A stretch of DNA of 34,046 nucleotides from Bradyrhizobium macuxiense (GTDB lineage: Bacteria > Pseudomonadota > Alphaproteobacteria > Rhizobiales > Xanthobacteraceae): NCBI RefSeq assembly GCF_001542415.1, contig NZ_LNCU01000003.1, positions 36,011-70,056 of the forward strand. Direction: 5' to 3'. Positions within the stretch are counted from its first letter, which is position 1, and each line of letters opens with the position of its first letter. A program made the position numbers and the translations under genes. Below are positions 6,963-15,178 of the stretch, one piece after another. The notes under the pieces were generated by a model. That model worked only from the letters and a program-made list of their open reading frames with translations, had not been told where the DNA came from and did not search any database.

Positions 6963-8216
6963 ATGGATCGATTGTTGCGATACTTCTTGGGGCAGTTCGT
7001 TCGGCGCGGTTCGATCACGTTCACGACCGCAAGCGGAATGAAGTTCACCTGTGGCGATGGCACCGGGGTTCCGGTGGCCGTGCGCTTCACGAGCGCCGCG
7101 GCTGAAGCTCGGGTCCTGCTCGATCCGGAGCTCTACCTCGGCGAGGCCTATATGGACGGCACGCTCCTGGTGGAGGAAGGCTCCATCGCGGATGCGCTGG
7201 CCGTGCTGATGGGCCAGGCCGACATGTTGCCGAACTATACCCGGCTGCAGTCGTGGCTCCGCTTCCTCGGACGCCGTATCCAGCAGCTCAATGTCCGCGG
7301 CCGGTCCAGGAACAACGTCGCCCGCCACTACGACCTCGACGGCCGCCTCTACTCCCTCTTCCTCGACGCCGACAAGCAATATAGTTGCGCCTATTTCGAG
7401 ACGCCTGACGCGTCCCTTGACGACGCCCAACTCGCCAAGAAGCGCCATCTTGCCGCGAAACTCCTGGCGCGGCCCGGCGACCGCGTCCTCGACATCGGCT
7501 CCGGCTGGGGCGGGCTCGGGCTCTACCTTGCCGAAATGACCGGTGCGGACGTCACTGGCGTCACGCTGTCGACCGAGCAGCTGCAGATTTCCAATGCCCG
7601 CGCCGCCGAGCGCAACCTTGCCCAGTCGGCGCGATTCCTACTGCAGGATTACCGCGACATCCCCGGTCCCTTCGACCGCATCATCTCGGTCGGCATGTTC
7701 GAGCATGTCGGGGTGGCCTTCTACGAGACCTTTTTCCAGCGCTGCGCCGAGCTCCTGAGCGACGACGGCGTCATGGTGCTGCATTCGATCGGCCGCTCGA
7801 CCGGCCCCGACGTCACCAGCCCCTGGATCAGGAAATACATCTTCCCGGGCGGTTACATCCCGGCACTCTCCGAGGTCATGCCTGCCGTCGAGAAGGCCGG
7901 CCTGCTGGTCTGCGACATGGAGATCCTGCGCCTGCACTATGCCGAGACGCTGAAGGCGTGGCGCGACCGGTTCATGGCGCGACGGGAAGAGGCCGTTCGC
8001 CTCTATGACGAGCGCTTCGCCCGGATGTGGGAGTTCTATCTGGCGGCGTCCGAGATGTCGTTCCGCGTCCAGAACATGATGAACCTGCAGCTGCAGCTCA
8101 CCAAGCGCCAGGGCGTCGTGCCGATGACCCGCGACTATATCGGCCGCGAGGAAGCCCGGCTGCAGCTCAAGGAGGCTGACGCCGCCAAGCCCCGGCTACA
8201 GCTCGCCGGCGAATAG
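6963..8216 (+). CDS. cfa: Cyclopropane-fatty-acyl-phospholipid synthase
   Basis: A 417-residue SAM-dependent enzyme that adds a methylene bridge across the double bond of unsaturated phospholipid acyl chains. The SAM-binding loop VLDIGSGWGG is at 175-184. The family signature YSCAYF lies at 140-145, and VGMFEHVG follows the SAM domain. An N-terminal lipid-binding domain of about 110 residues precedes the catalytic domain, as in the E. coli enzyme. The ATG at 6963 (MDRLLRYFLG) is chosen because it begins the conserved part. A TTG at 6903 is also open and has GGGGA six bases upstream, so a 20-residue longer form is possible. It has its own strong promoter. Its substrates would be the products of desaturases such as the one at 56-1081. 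Confidence 0.93.
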   Translation: MDRLLRYFLGQFVRRGSITFTTASGMKFTCGDGTGVPVAVRFTSAAAEARVLLDPELYLGEAYMDGTLLVEEGSIADALAVLMGQADMLPNYTRLQSWLRFLGRRIQQLNVRGRSRNNVARHYDLDGRLYSLFLDADKQYSCAYFETPDASLDDAQLAKKRHLAAKLLARPGDRVLDIGSGWGGLGLYLAEMTGADVTGVTLSTEQLQISNARAAERNLAQSARFLLQDYRDIPGPFDRIISVGMFEHVGVAFYETFFQRCAELLSDDGVMVLHSIGRSTGPDVTSPWIRKYIFPGGYIPALSEVMPAVEKAGLLVCDMEILRLHYAETLKAWRDRFMARREEAVRLYDERFARMWEFYLAASEMSFRVQNMMNLQLQLTKRQGVVPMTRDYIGREEARLQLKEADAAKPRLQLAGE

Positions 8217-8239
8217 ATCAAACGAAAACGCTGGGACGG

Positions 8240-8560
8240 CTAATTCCGCAGGCTGTAGGCCGAGCCGTATTGGGCGAAGGCCGATGCGGGACGTGCCAGA
8301 TGGGCCGAAACGGCTGAAATCAGCTTGGCATCGCAGGGAACGGCGCGGATATCCGGGCTGCCGGCCCGCTCCATGGCATCGACGAGCTTCGTCAGCCAGC
8401 GCCGGTCGGAACTTTGCGCCCGGGTGACCGAAAACCGCGATGTCTGAAACCCCTGAGCCATCGTCGCCGTATCTTCCCTGAGCGGAGACAACCCGCAAAC
8501 CAGCCGGGGGTTCCTGCGACCATGCCGCAAAGAAAATGCGGCACGTGTGACTTGCTTCAT
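8240..8560 (-). CDS. Small hypothetical protein
   Basis: An open frame of 106 residues that I do not recognise. From the internal ATG at 8461 (MAQGFQTSRFSV) to the stop, most codons end in G or C, as in the neighbouring real genes, and the protein has a balanced composition with WLTKLVDAMERAG as a likely helix. The 33 residues before that ATG look less coding-like, so the true product may be only 73 residues. No clear ribosome site supports either start. No signal peptide or membrane segment is seen. It converges on cfa and diverges from the micro-ORF at 8619. It could also be a decayed gene. Confidence 0.45.
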   Translation of the reverse strand: MKQVTRAAFSLRHGRRNPRLVCGLSPLREDTATMAQGFQTSRFSVTRAQSSDRRWLTKLVDAMERAGSPDIRAVPCDAKLISAVSAHLARPASAFAQYGSAYSLRN

Positions 8561-8618
8561 AGAGGCCCTGTCCGGTCTGTCGTAGTGGTCCGGTATGCTC
8601 CCAGAAACGCACCGAACG

Positions 8619-8717
8619 ATGTTGGACCCGCAGCGCGATATCGTGACCGACTACGCCCTGATCGCAACCGGGGTGGCGGCCGCCTTGATTGCATTGGCCT
8701 TCCTCATCTTGGTCTGA
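8619..8717 (+). CDS. 32-residue single-membrane-segment micro-protein resembling the Flp pilin core
   Basis: Translating from the ATG at 8619 gives MLDPQRDIV followed by TDYALIATGVAAALIALAFL and ILV. An in-frame ATG at 8595 would add eight residues. About 27 of 31 codons after the ATG end in G or C, as in real genes here. The segment TDYALIATG followed by a hydrophobic helix resembles the TAIEYALIAAG core of Flp/Fap-type tad pilins, with Asp in place of the usual Glu at the fifth position. The basic leader and prepilin peptidase site of real Flp pilins are missing, and no tad genes are present. No good ribosome site is visible. It may be a relic, or an unrelated one-helix membrane protein. 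Confidence 0.4.
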   Translation: MLDPQRDIVTDYALIATGVAAALIALAFLILV

Positions 8718-8875
8718 CGAATCGGAACGGCAGGCGCCCTCACCTCTTGATGGGTTCGCGGGCGCGCAAAAAGGTTCAGACCCCGTCCAACTTCCGCCAA
8801 CGACAGCGCTAACCGGCCGCACCTCGCCCGCTTTTCGACAAATCCACGTCAAGCCGAATGCTTCGCCGCGTACGC

Positions 8876-8914
8876 GATTCACACATCGCATTGTGTGAAT
8901 CGTGCATAAGGCAC
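8876..8914. promoter_or_regulatory. Perfect 10-bp palindrome plus small hairpin upstream of dnaB
   Basis: GATTCACACA (8876-8885) and TGTGTGAATC (8892-8901) are exact inverted repeats around TCGCAT. Immediately after comes GTGC-ATAAG-GCAC (8902-8914). The pair lies about 95-130 bp before the dnaB start. It may be a regulator site or a terminator-like structure. The remainder of 8718-9008 shows no gene. Confidence 0.5.
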
Positions 8915-9008
8915 TTCTCACCTTTCGCTTCGTGGCGGGCTGGCGCTTGATCGCCGCCCCACATCCGAAAATCGCAGTAACGACGAAATCAGAAGAATAA
9001 GCTCGTCC

Positions 9009-10511
9009 ATGGCCCTGATTGATTCGAACGTCCACCAACTCGCGCCCGACGCCGGAACACCGACGTACCGGAGTGCACCGCACAACATCGAAGCGGAGCA
9101 GAGTCTTCTGGGCGCGATCCTGGTCAACAATGACGCCTTCTACCGGGTCTCGGACTTCCTGGAGCCGAAGCATTTCTTCGAGCCGCTGCACCAGACGATC
9201 TATGAAACCGCAGGTTCGCTGATCCGGATGGGCAAGGTCGCCACTCCCGTGACCTTGAAGACGTTCCTGCCGGCCGACACCGACATCGGCGGCATGACGA
9301 TCGCCCAGTACCTCGCCCGCCTCGCGGCGGAAGCGACCACCATCATCAACGCCCACGACTACGGGCGCACCGTCTACGACCTCAGCCTGCGTCGCAACCT
9401 GATCCAGATCGGCGAGGAGATCGTCAATGTCGCCTACGACGCTCCGGTTGACTTTGCTCCCCGCGCGCAGATCGAGGACGCCGAACGGCAGCTCTACACG
9501 CTGGCCGAGACCGGCCGCTATGACGGCGGCTTCCAGCGCTTTTCGCAGGCGCTCACGGTTGCCGTCGACATGGCGGCGAAGGCGTTCCAGCGCGATGGCA
9601 AATTGTCCGGTATCTCCACCGGCCTGCGCGACCTCGACGCCCGAATGGGTGGCTTGCAGCCCTCCGACCTCATCGTGCTCGCCGGTCGTCCCGGCATGGG
9701 CAAGACGTCGCTCGCCACCAACATCGCCTACAACATCGCCAAGGCCTATGTGCCGGAGGTGCAGGCGGACGGCACCACCAAGGCGATCAACGGCGGCTCG
9801 GTCGGGTTCTTCTCTTGCGAAATGAGCGGCGAGCAGCTCGCCACCCGTATTCTGGCCGAACGCACCGGCATCCCCTCGAGCCACATCCGCCGCGGCGGCA
9901 TCACCGAACTCGATTTCGAGAAGATCCGCGACTGTTCGGTCGAGCTGCAGTCGCTGCCGTTCTATGTCGACGAAACCGGCGGCCTCTCGATCTCGCAGCT
10001 CACCGCCCGCGCCCGCCGGCTCAAGCGGCAGAAGGGCCTCGATCTGATCGTGATCGACTACATCCAGCTGCTGCAAGGTTCGGGCAAGAAAGGTAACGAC
10101 AACCGCGTCCAGGAAATCACCGAGATCACCACCAACCTGAAGGCGCTGGCCAAGGAATTGAACGTCCCCGTCATCGCGCTGTCGCAGCTGTCGCGTCAGG
10201 TCGAGAACCGCGACGACAAGCGGCCGCAGCTCTCCGACCTTCGTGAGTCCGGCTCGATCGAGCAGGACGCCGACGTCGTGATGTTCGTCTACCGCGAAGA
10301 ATACTACCTCGCGAACAAGGAGCCGCGCCCCGGCACGCCCGAACACGAGAAGTGGCAGACCGAGATGGGCCTCGCCCACGGCAAGGCCGAAGTCATCATC
10401 GGCAAGCAGCGTCACGGCCCGACCGGAACCGTCGAACTGCACTTCGAAGCCAGCGTCACCCGGTTCGGCGACCTCGCGCCCGACGGTCAGGTTCCTGATC
10501 GCGGGTATTAG
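9009..10511 (+). CDS. dnaB: Replicative DNA helicase DnaB
   Basis: A 500-residue hexameric helicase that unwinds DNA at the replication fork. The N-terminal domain (HNIEAEQSLLGAIL at 25-38) binds primase. The RecA-like motor has Walker A GRPGMGKTS at 226-234 and Walker B LIVIDYIQLL at 346-355. The later LSQLSRQVENRDDKRPQLSD and LRESGSIEQDADVV segments are DnaB signatures. A short stretch at 249-262 (PEVQADGTTKAING) is an insertion common in Alphaproteobacteria. No intein is present. The ATG at 9009 has only a weak ribosome site. dnaB often lies near rplI in bacteria; here 4.4 kb of lipid and hypothetical genes separate them. Confidence 0.98.
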   Translation: MALIDSNVHQLAPDAGTPTYRSAPHNIEAEQSLLGAILVNNDAFYRVSDFLEPKHFFEPLHQTIYETAGSLIRMGKVATPVTLKTFLPADTDIGGMTIAQYLARLAAEATTIINAHDYGRTVYDLSLRRNLIQIGEEIVNVAYDAPVDFAPRAQIEDAERQLYTLAETGRYDGGFQRFSQALTVAVDMAAKAFQRDGKLSGISTGLRDLDARMGGLQPSDLIVLAGRPGMGKTSLATNIAYNIAKAYVPEVQADGTTKAINGGSVGFFSCEMSGEQLATRILAERTGIPSSHIRRGGITELDFEKIRDCSVELQSLPFYVDETGGLSISQLTARARRLKRQKGLDLIVIDYIQLLQGSGKKGNDNRVQEITEITTNLKALAKELNVPVIALSQLSRQVENRDDKRPQLSDLRESGSIEQDADVVMFVYREEYYLANKEPRPGTPEHEKWQTEMGLAHGKAEVIIGKQRHGPTGTVELHFEASVTRFGDLAPDGQVPDRGY

Positions 10512-10528
10512 AGCGTTTTTGAGCGAAG
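10512..10528 (+). repeat. Fragment of an intergenic repeat
   Basis: AGCGTTTTTGAGCGAAG begins one base after the dnaB stop. It matches, in reverse orientation, the end of the repeat found at 28471-28518 and 30028-30074. The rest of the dnaB-alr gap (10529-10586) holds no clear signal. Confidence 0.4.
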
Positions 10529-10586
10529 CAGCTCCAGCGGCGCTGGCGCGGTTGAACGCGGAAAGGCGCGCGCGTACAACTGGCGC

Positions 10587-11840
10587 ATGAACATCGTGAC
10601 CGACGCGAAATCCCAGCTGACGCCCGAAGCCAATCTGCTGGCGGCCTATCCGGCCGCCACCGGTATCCTGACCGTCGACCTCGACGCCATCGTCGCCAAT
10701 TGGCGCAAACTCGAGAAGACCGCCGTGCCGGCCGAATGCGGCGCCGTGGTCAAGGCCAACGCCTACGGCTGCGGCGCCGAGCAGGTTTCGCGCGCGCTCG
10801 CCAATGCCGGCTGCAAGACCTTCTTTGTCGCCACCGTCGAGGAGGCCGCCGCCGTGCGCGCGGCTGCTCCCATGGCCACCATCTACTCGCTTGGCGGTTT
10901 CTTCCAGAACACCGGCGACCGCTACGCCAAGATCGACTGCAAGCCCGTGATCGGCGACCTCAACGAGCTCGCCGAGTGGGACGTGTTCTGCCGCCGCTCG
11001 GGCTGGTCCGGCGGCGCCGCGATCCATATCGACACCGGGATGAACCGGCTCGGGCTGACGGTCACCGAGGCGCAGGGCATCATCCCCCGGATCAACGCCG
11101 GCGACCACGGCATCACGCTGGTGATGAGCCACCTCGCCTCCGCCGAGCAGCTCCACAATCCCGCCAATGCCAAGCAGCTTGCGACGTTCCGCGAGATTGC
11201 AAGCCTGTTCGCCGGCGTACCGGCCTCGCTCGCAAACTCCTCCGGCGTCTTCCTCGGCGCCCAGTTCCAGTTCGAGATGGTGCGGCCGGGCTGCGCGCTC
11301 TACGGCGTCAACCCGACGCCGGAGGCCGACAATCCGATGCAGCAGGTGGTCGACCTCAAGGCGCGCATCGTGCAGATCCGCAACATCGACCGCGGCGAGA
11401 CCGTCGGCTATGGCGGCACGTGGACCGCGCGGCGGCCGACCCGCCTCGCCGTCGTCGCAGCCGGCTATGCCGACGGCTATTTCCGCGCCGCCAGCGCCAA
11501 TGACGGCACCCGCGGCGCCGAGGTGGTCGTCGCCGGCAAGCGCTGCCCGATCGCCGGACGCGTCTCGATGGATCTGATCGCGGTCGACATCACCGATCTC
11601 GACAAGAACGCCGTGCGCCGCGGCCACATGGTGACGTTGATCGGCGAAGGCATCACAGTCGACGAGGTGGCGCATCATTTCGGCACGATCGGCTATGAGG
11701 TGCTGACCAGCCTCGGACGCCGTTTCACGCGGATCTACAAGGGTGGCGATGCCGTGGTCGCGAAGGACGAGACGGTGGTCGCACCGGCAGCCGCCACGCC
11801 TGTGGCGCCACCGCCGCTGCCGAGCAGTCCCGCATCCTGA
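10587..11840 (+). CDS. alr: Alanine racemase
   Basis: A PLP-dependent enzyme of 417 residues that makes D-alanine for peptidoglycan. The PLP lysine is Lys56 in AVVKANAYG. The second catalytic base is Tyr275 in VGYGGTW. HIDTGMNRLG (147-156) and RPGCALYG (233-240) are further family motifs. The C-terminal 35 or so residues form an Ala/Pro tail beyond the usual end. It follows dnaB by 75 bp on the same strand, a conserved order in Rhizobiales, and is followed by an exonuclease gene 30 bp later, so the three may share transcripts. The start at 10587 is the first ATG in frame with the conserved N-terminus. Confidence 0.96.
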   Translation: MNIVTDAKSQLTPEANLLAAYPAATGILTVDLDAIVANWRKLEKTAVPAECGAVVKANAYGCGAEQVSRALANAGCKTFFVATVEEAAAVRAAAPMATIYSLGGFFQNTGDRYAKIDCKPVIGDLNELAEWDVFCRRSGWSGGAAIHIDTGMNRLGLTVTEAQGIIPRINAGDHGITLVMSHLASAEQLHNPANAKQLATFREIASLFAGVPASLANSSGVFLGAQFQFEMVRPGCALYGVNPTPEADNPMQQVVDLKARIVQIRNIDRGETVGYGGTWTARRPTRLAVVAAGYADGYFRAASANDGTRGAEVVVAGKRCPIAGRVSMDLIAVDITDLDKNAVRRGHMVTLIGEGITVDEVAHHFGTIGYEVLTSLGRRFTRIYKGGDAVVAKDETVVAPAAATPVAPPPLPSSPAS

Positions 11841-11870
11841 TCGCATGCCCTCTCGCGATCGCCATTTCGC

Positions 11871-12641
11871 ATGAAGATCGCGACATTCAACATCAACAAT
11901 ATCAATCGCCGCCTGCCGAACCTGCTGCGCTGGCTCAAGTCGGCAAAGCCTGACGTCGTCAGCCTGCAGGAGCTCAAGGCGAGCGACGCCGAGTTTCCTG
12001 CCGCCGCGCTCGAGAAGGCCGGCTATGGCGCGGTGTGGCAGGGACAGAAGACCTGGAACGGGGTCGCGATCCTCGCACGCAAGGCCGAGCCGGTGCTGAT
12101 CCGCACCGCCCTGCCCGGCGACCGCGACGACCACGAGGCGCGCTACATCGAAGCCGCGGTACGCGGCATCGTCGTCACCAGCCTCTATCTGCCGAACGGC
12201 AATCCGCAGCCAGGACCGAAATTCGATTACAAGCTCGCCTGGTTCAAGCGGCTCCACGCACACGCAAAGTCCCTGCTCAAGCAGGATGTCCCGGTCGTGC
12301 TCGCCGGCGACTACAACGTCGCGCCGACGCCATTTGACATCTATCCGACGCGCTCCTGGGACAAGGACGCGCTGATCCAGCCGAAGAGCCGCGCCGTGTT
12401 CGAGGCGCTGGTCGACCAGGGCTGGTGCGATGCGATCCGCACGCTGCATCCGGACGATCAGATGTTCACTTTCTGGGATTACAAGCGCAACCGCTGGCCG
12501 CGCGACGCCGGCTTGCGGCTCGATCATCTCCTGCTCAGCCCCGTGCTGGCACCGCGACTGGTGAAAGCCGGCGTCGATCGCGACATCCGCGGCGAGGAAG
12601 GTGCGAGCGATCATGCGCCGGCGTGGGTGGTTTTGAAGTGA
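11871..12641 (+). CDS. xth: Exodeoxyribonuclease III (AP endonuclease family)
   Basis: A 256-residue member of the exonuclease III/AP endonuclease family, which cuts at abasic sites and removes 3' blocks in base excision repair. The metal ligand Glu34 is in SLQELKAS; GDYNVAP is at 146-152, LDHLL follows, and the catalytic SDH is at 246-248. The length is normal for the XthA branch. It begins 30 bp after alr on the same strand. Bradyrhizobium-type genomes usually carry more than one paralogue, so this may not be the only XthA. Confidence 0.94.
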   Translation: MKIATFNINNINRRLPNLLRWLKSAKPDVVSLQELKASDAEFPAAALEKAGYGAVWQGQKTWNGVAILARKAEPVLIRTALPGDRDDHEARYIEAAVRGIVVTSLYLPNGNPQPGPKFDYKLAWFKRLHAHAKSLLKQDVPVVLAGDYNVAPTPFDIYPTRSWDKDALIQPKSRAVFEALVDQGWCDAIRTLHPDDQMFTFWDYKRNRWPRDAGLRLDHLLLSPVLAPRLVKAGVDRDIRGEEGASDHAPAWVVLK

Positions 12642-12679
12642 TTTGGGTAGTATTACTCGTCAAGCGGCCACACACTCGA

Positions 12680-12809
12680 TGTCATCGCCCGGCCTTGTGC
12701 GCAATTGCGCACCTGGACCGGGCGACCCAGTATTCCGGAGGCGTTCGTGATTGAATCGATGGGCCGCGGCGTACTGGATCGCCCGCTTTCGCTTTCGCGG
12801 GCGATGACA
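12680..12809. repeat. 130-bp palindromic intergenic repeat element
   Basis: The outer arms TGTCATCGCCCG (12680-12691) and CGGGCGATGACA (12798-12809) are exact inverted repeats. Inside lie a perfect 16-bp palindrome GTGCGCAATTGCGCAC (12697-12712) and inner arms GGGCGACCCAGTA and TACTGGATCGCCC with one mismatch. The design is that of the multi-copy palindromic elements of Bradyrhizobium. It lies between xth and the permease gene and could fold as one long hairpin in RNA. Confidence 0.75.
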
Positions 12810-12883
12810 GTGTTGGACGTGGCTTGGCGACGTGGCGTCGGGCAAATCAGTGCCATGGGCAATCGTCGCCCCGGAGCGCATAA

Positions 12884-13609
12884 GTGGGCCTCCTGTTCGT
12901 CCTCGTCGTCGGCCTGATCGCCGGCACCATTTCCGGCATCGTCGGCACCGGCTCGTCGATCATGCTGATGCCGATCCTGGTCTATCAGTTCGGACCGAAG
13001 GAAGCCGTGCCGATCATGGCCGTCGCCTCCGTGATGGCCAATCTCTCGCGCATCCTCGCCTGGTGGCGCGAGGTCGATTGGCGCGCCTGCGCGGCGTATT
13101 CCGTCACGGGCATTCCGGCCGCGGCGCTCGGCGCGCGGACGCTGCTTGCTTTGCCTTCGCATGCCGTCGACGTTGCCATCGGCGTGTTCCTGATCGCGAT
13201 GGTGCCGGTGCGGCACTGGCTGGCGCGACACCAACTCAAGGCCAATCTCTGGCATCTGGCGATCGGCGGCGCCGTGATCGGTTACCTCACCGGCATCGTG
13301 GTATCGACCGGACCGCTCAGCGTGCCGCTGTTCCTGTTCTACGGCCTCAGCAAGGGCGCGTTCCTCGCCACCGAAGCCGCAAGCTCGCTCGGCCTTTACG
13401 TCAGCAAGTCGGTGACCTTCGAGCGCCTCGGCGCGTTGACGTCAGGCGTCGCGCTGAAGGGCCTGATCGCCGGCACATCGCTGATGGCCGGCGCCTTCAT
13501 CGCCAAGCGATTCGTGCTGCATCTCAAGCCCGACGCGTTTCGCCTGATCATGGACGGCATCATGCTGGTTGCCGGCCTCTCGTTACTTTGGTCGGCTGTC
13601 GCAAGCTGA
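12884..13609 (+). CDS. TauE/SafE-family membrane permease
   Basis: A 241-residue, eight-segment membrane protein. The opening repeat GLIAGTISGIVGTGSSIMLMPIL (residues 10-32) and the matching second half (AIGGAVIGYLTGIVVSTGPLSVP) show the internal duplication typical of TauE/SafE (COG0730) permeases, which export sulfite, sulfoacetate or related anions. The start is a GTG at 12884 with GGAG eight bases upstream. No sulfur metabolism genes lie nearby, so the substrate is open. It stands alone between a repeat element and a gene-poor stretch. Confidence 0.88.
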   Translation: MGLLFVLVVGLIAGTISGIVGTGSSIMLMPILVYQFGPKEAVPIMAVASVMANLSRILAWWREVDWRACAAYSVTGIPAAALGARTLLALPSHAVDVAIGVFLIAMVPVRHWLARHQLKANLWHLAIGGAVIGYLTGIVVSTGPLSVPLFLFYGLSKGAFLATEAASSLGLYVSKSVTFERLGALTSGVALKGLIAGTSLMAGAFIAKRFVLHLKPDAFRLIMDGIMLVAGLSLLWSAVAS

Positions 13610-13992
13610 GCTGCATTGCGCGGCGACTCGCGATTGACCAATACGGACATTTGCCATGACGATCGTCAGTTGCGTGCGATCGCCAATGCCGGCACCGTGC
13701 AGTCCACGACGTAATTCTACGGGCTTTTTGCTGGTCGATGCTGGTTAACTCGAAAGAGTTCTGCTGGAGGTTCATTCCCGGTTGTTTTCCGGATTGCTTA
13801 CACGGCTTCGCTCTGATTATGACAGCCGTATTACTTGTGTTCGATCGTTGCGGAAAAGACCTTTGTTCACGCGCGCATTGCGAGGTCGATCGTAGCTCTT
13901 GGGTGCAGACCAAGACCAGGACGACACGTATCGCGAAAGCATTTGACGTCGCGGGTGATGAGCCCTCGACCGGCAGGAAAGGTAGGCGCGTG
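13610..13992. other. Gap without a recognisable gene
   Basis: I see no gene-like reading frame with a start and ribosome site here. An open frame covers 13738-13992 in front of the next gene, but its composition (many Cys, Phe and Arg) does not look coding. Some patches are lower in GC than the flanks. Confidence 0.5.
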
Positions 13993-14280
13993 ATGCGCAA
14001 AATGATTATTGCTGCGGCGATGACCTTATCGGTTGCCCTCATCGGCTCGGCGCTCTGGCCGACGGCAAAGCCCGACGTCGAACAGTTCGGAGACAGCGTC
14101 TACGAGACCATCTGGGTGTGGCGGATTCCGGCTTACGCGCACAATCCGTCCTGGCGCGTGCGCTGGAGCTGGAGCGATCCGCTTCGCGCGGAGGCGAGAT
14201 GTTGCCGGGCCCTGCCGACCGGCTTCTCGCCACGCGAGCATTCACCCATGCTGCTATCGACGCGAGAGATACGCAGCTAG
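13993..14280 (+). CDS. Small exported or membrane-anchored hypothetical protein
   Basis: Ninety-five residues starting at the ATG at 13993. The first 25 (MRKMIIAAAMTLSVALIGSA then LWPTA) form a clear signal peptide or anchor, and the rest contains a Trp-rich stretch (YETIWVWRIPAYA, WRVRWSWSDPL). AGGAAAGG lies upstream at a loose distance. I do not recognise the family. The last 30 residues (EARCCRALPTGFSPREHS) look less protein-like, so the frame may be damaged near its end. It lies in a gene-poor stretch before another exported protein. Confidence 0.45.
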   Translation: MRKMIIAAAMTLSVALIGSALWPTAKPDVEQFGDSVYETIWVWRIPAYAHNPSWRVRWSWSDPLRAEARCCRALPTGFSPREHSPMLLSTREIRS

Positions 14281-14524
14281 CAACGGGAATCGTACAGCGA
14301 CGGCGCTCTTTCCGGTGGATTGCGTGCCGCAGCGCCTTCGCAGCACGCATCGATATGAAATAATCGCGCACGTAGAACGCGAGATGCATCGCATTTGAAT
14401 CAAAACTGGATTGCAGTTGTCGTTACTTTTTATCCTTAACCAGAAATTGCATCTTTGATTTACATATGCACGATGCGGTTTACCTTGTGTTCGCGGACAG
14501 AGCGAACTCAAGGACAACGACGAT

Positions 14525-15139
14525 ATGCCACGACCAAGCCTTACCCTGTCGCTCGCGCTCCTTCTGGCTGCACCGGGCTTCAGCCTGGCCGCCGACGACA
14601 CCAGACCGGTTCCGTCCGGCGCTGTGGTTGCGGCTGATCATGTTGCCTGTTCCCTGCGTCCGAACGCTGAGGAACCTGCCGATCCATCGTCGACCTCGGC
14701 AATCCCTCACCGCGAGACATTCATTGCGCGGGAACATTTCACGGAAGACATCTCGTCAAGCGCCGCTGTCAGGATTTCATGGCTCGGCGCGACCTTCGCG
14801 CGCCGGTTCATGCCCAAGGTCGAGGACGATCTCAGCGGCTCATCATTGCAAACCTGGGTCCTGACCGCGGCGTCAAGCGACAAGGAACTGCTGGCCAAGC
14901 AGGATCAGAGCCACGAGAGCCGGCTGGTCGATGTCTGGTGCCTGTTGAAACAGCAGCCCGATGGCAGCAGCGGCCCGCTGCAAACCAATTCCAAGCCGAA
15001 CGTGTTCTACGTCCGCGACATGGCGGGCGAGCTTGGCGCCGTTGACGTGCTCTGGGGCGGCGTCGGATGGGAGATCGGCGCGAGCCCGGTCGGCGACAAG
15101 CAGCGATGGGTGGCTGGAACGCGGGTCTTCTTCCACTGA
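14525..15139 (+). CDS. Exported hypothetical protein
   Basis: A 204-residue protein with a textbook signal peptide (MPRPSLTLSLALLLAAPGFS then LAA) cleaved near residue 23. The mature part has two cysteines (VACSLRP and VDVWCLLKQ) that could form a disulfide, and a segment VEDDLSGSSLQTWVLTAASSD. I recognise no domain. The start has AAGGA ten bases upstream. An AT-rich 120-bp stretch before it probably holds the promoter, but I cannot name the elements. It converges on the DUF5107 gene with a 39-bp gap. A periplasmic location is likely. Confidence 0.65.
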   Translation: MPRPSLTLSLALLLAAPGFSLAADDTRPVPSGAVVAADHVACSLRPNAEEPADPSSTSAIPHRETFIAREHFTEDISSSAAVRISWLGATFARRFMPKVEDDLSGSSLQTWVLTAASSDKELLAKQDQSHESRLVDVWCLLKQQPDGSSGPLQTNSKPNVFYVRDMAGELGAVDVLWGGVGWEIGASPVGDKQRWVAGTRVFFH

Positions 15140-15178
15140 TCCCGGCTGTCGCGCTCGGCGCGCGGATGCGGCTCGGGC

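Noticed and set aside
8196..12614. Open frame of about 1470 codons on the minus strand
   Set aside because: It is antisense to cfa, dnaB, alr and xth, all clear genes. Its length comes from the codon bias of high-GC genes, which removes stops from the opposite strand.
13640..13713. Possible 3' end of a decayed gene (frame ending DDRQLRAIANAGTVQSTT)
   Set aside because: Only about 25 residues, no start, no recognisable family; could be chance.
13738..13992. Extension of the small exported protein gene upstream of its ATG at 13993
   Set aside because: The added 85 residues are rich in Cys, Phe and Arg with no pattern, and would bury a clear signal peptide in the middle of the protein.
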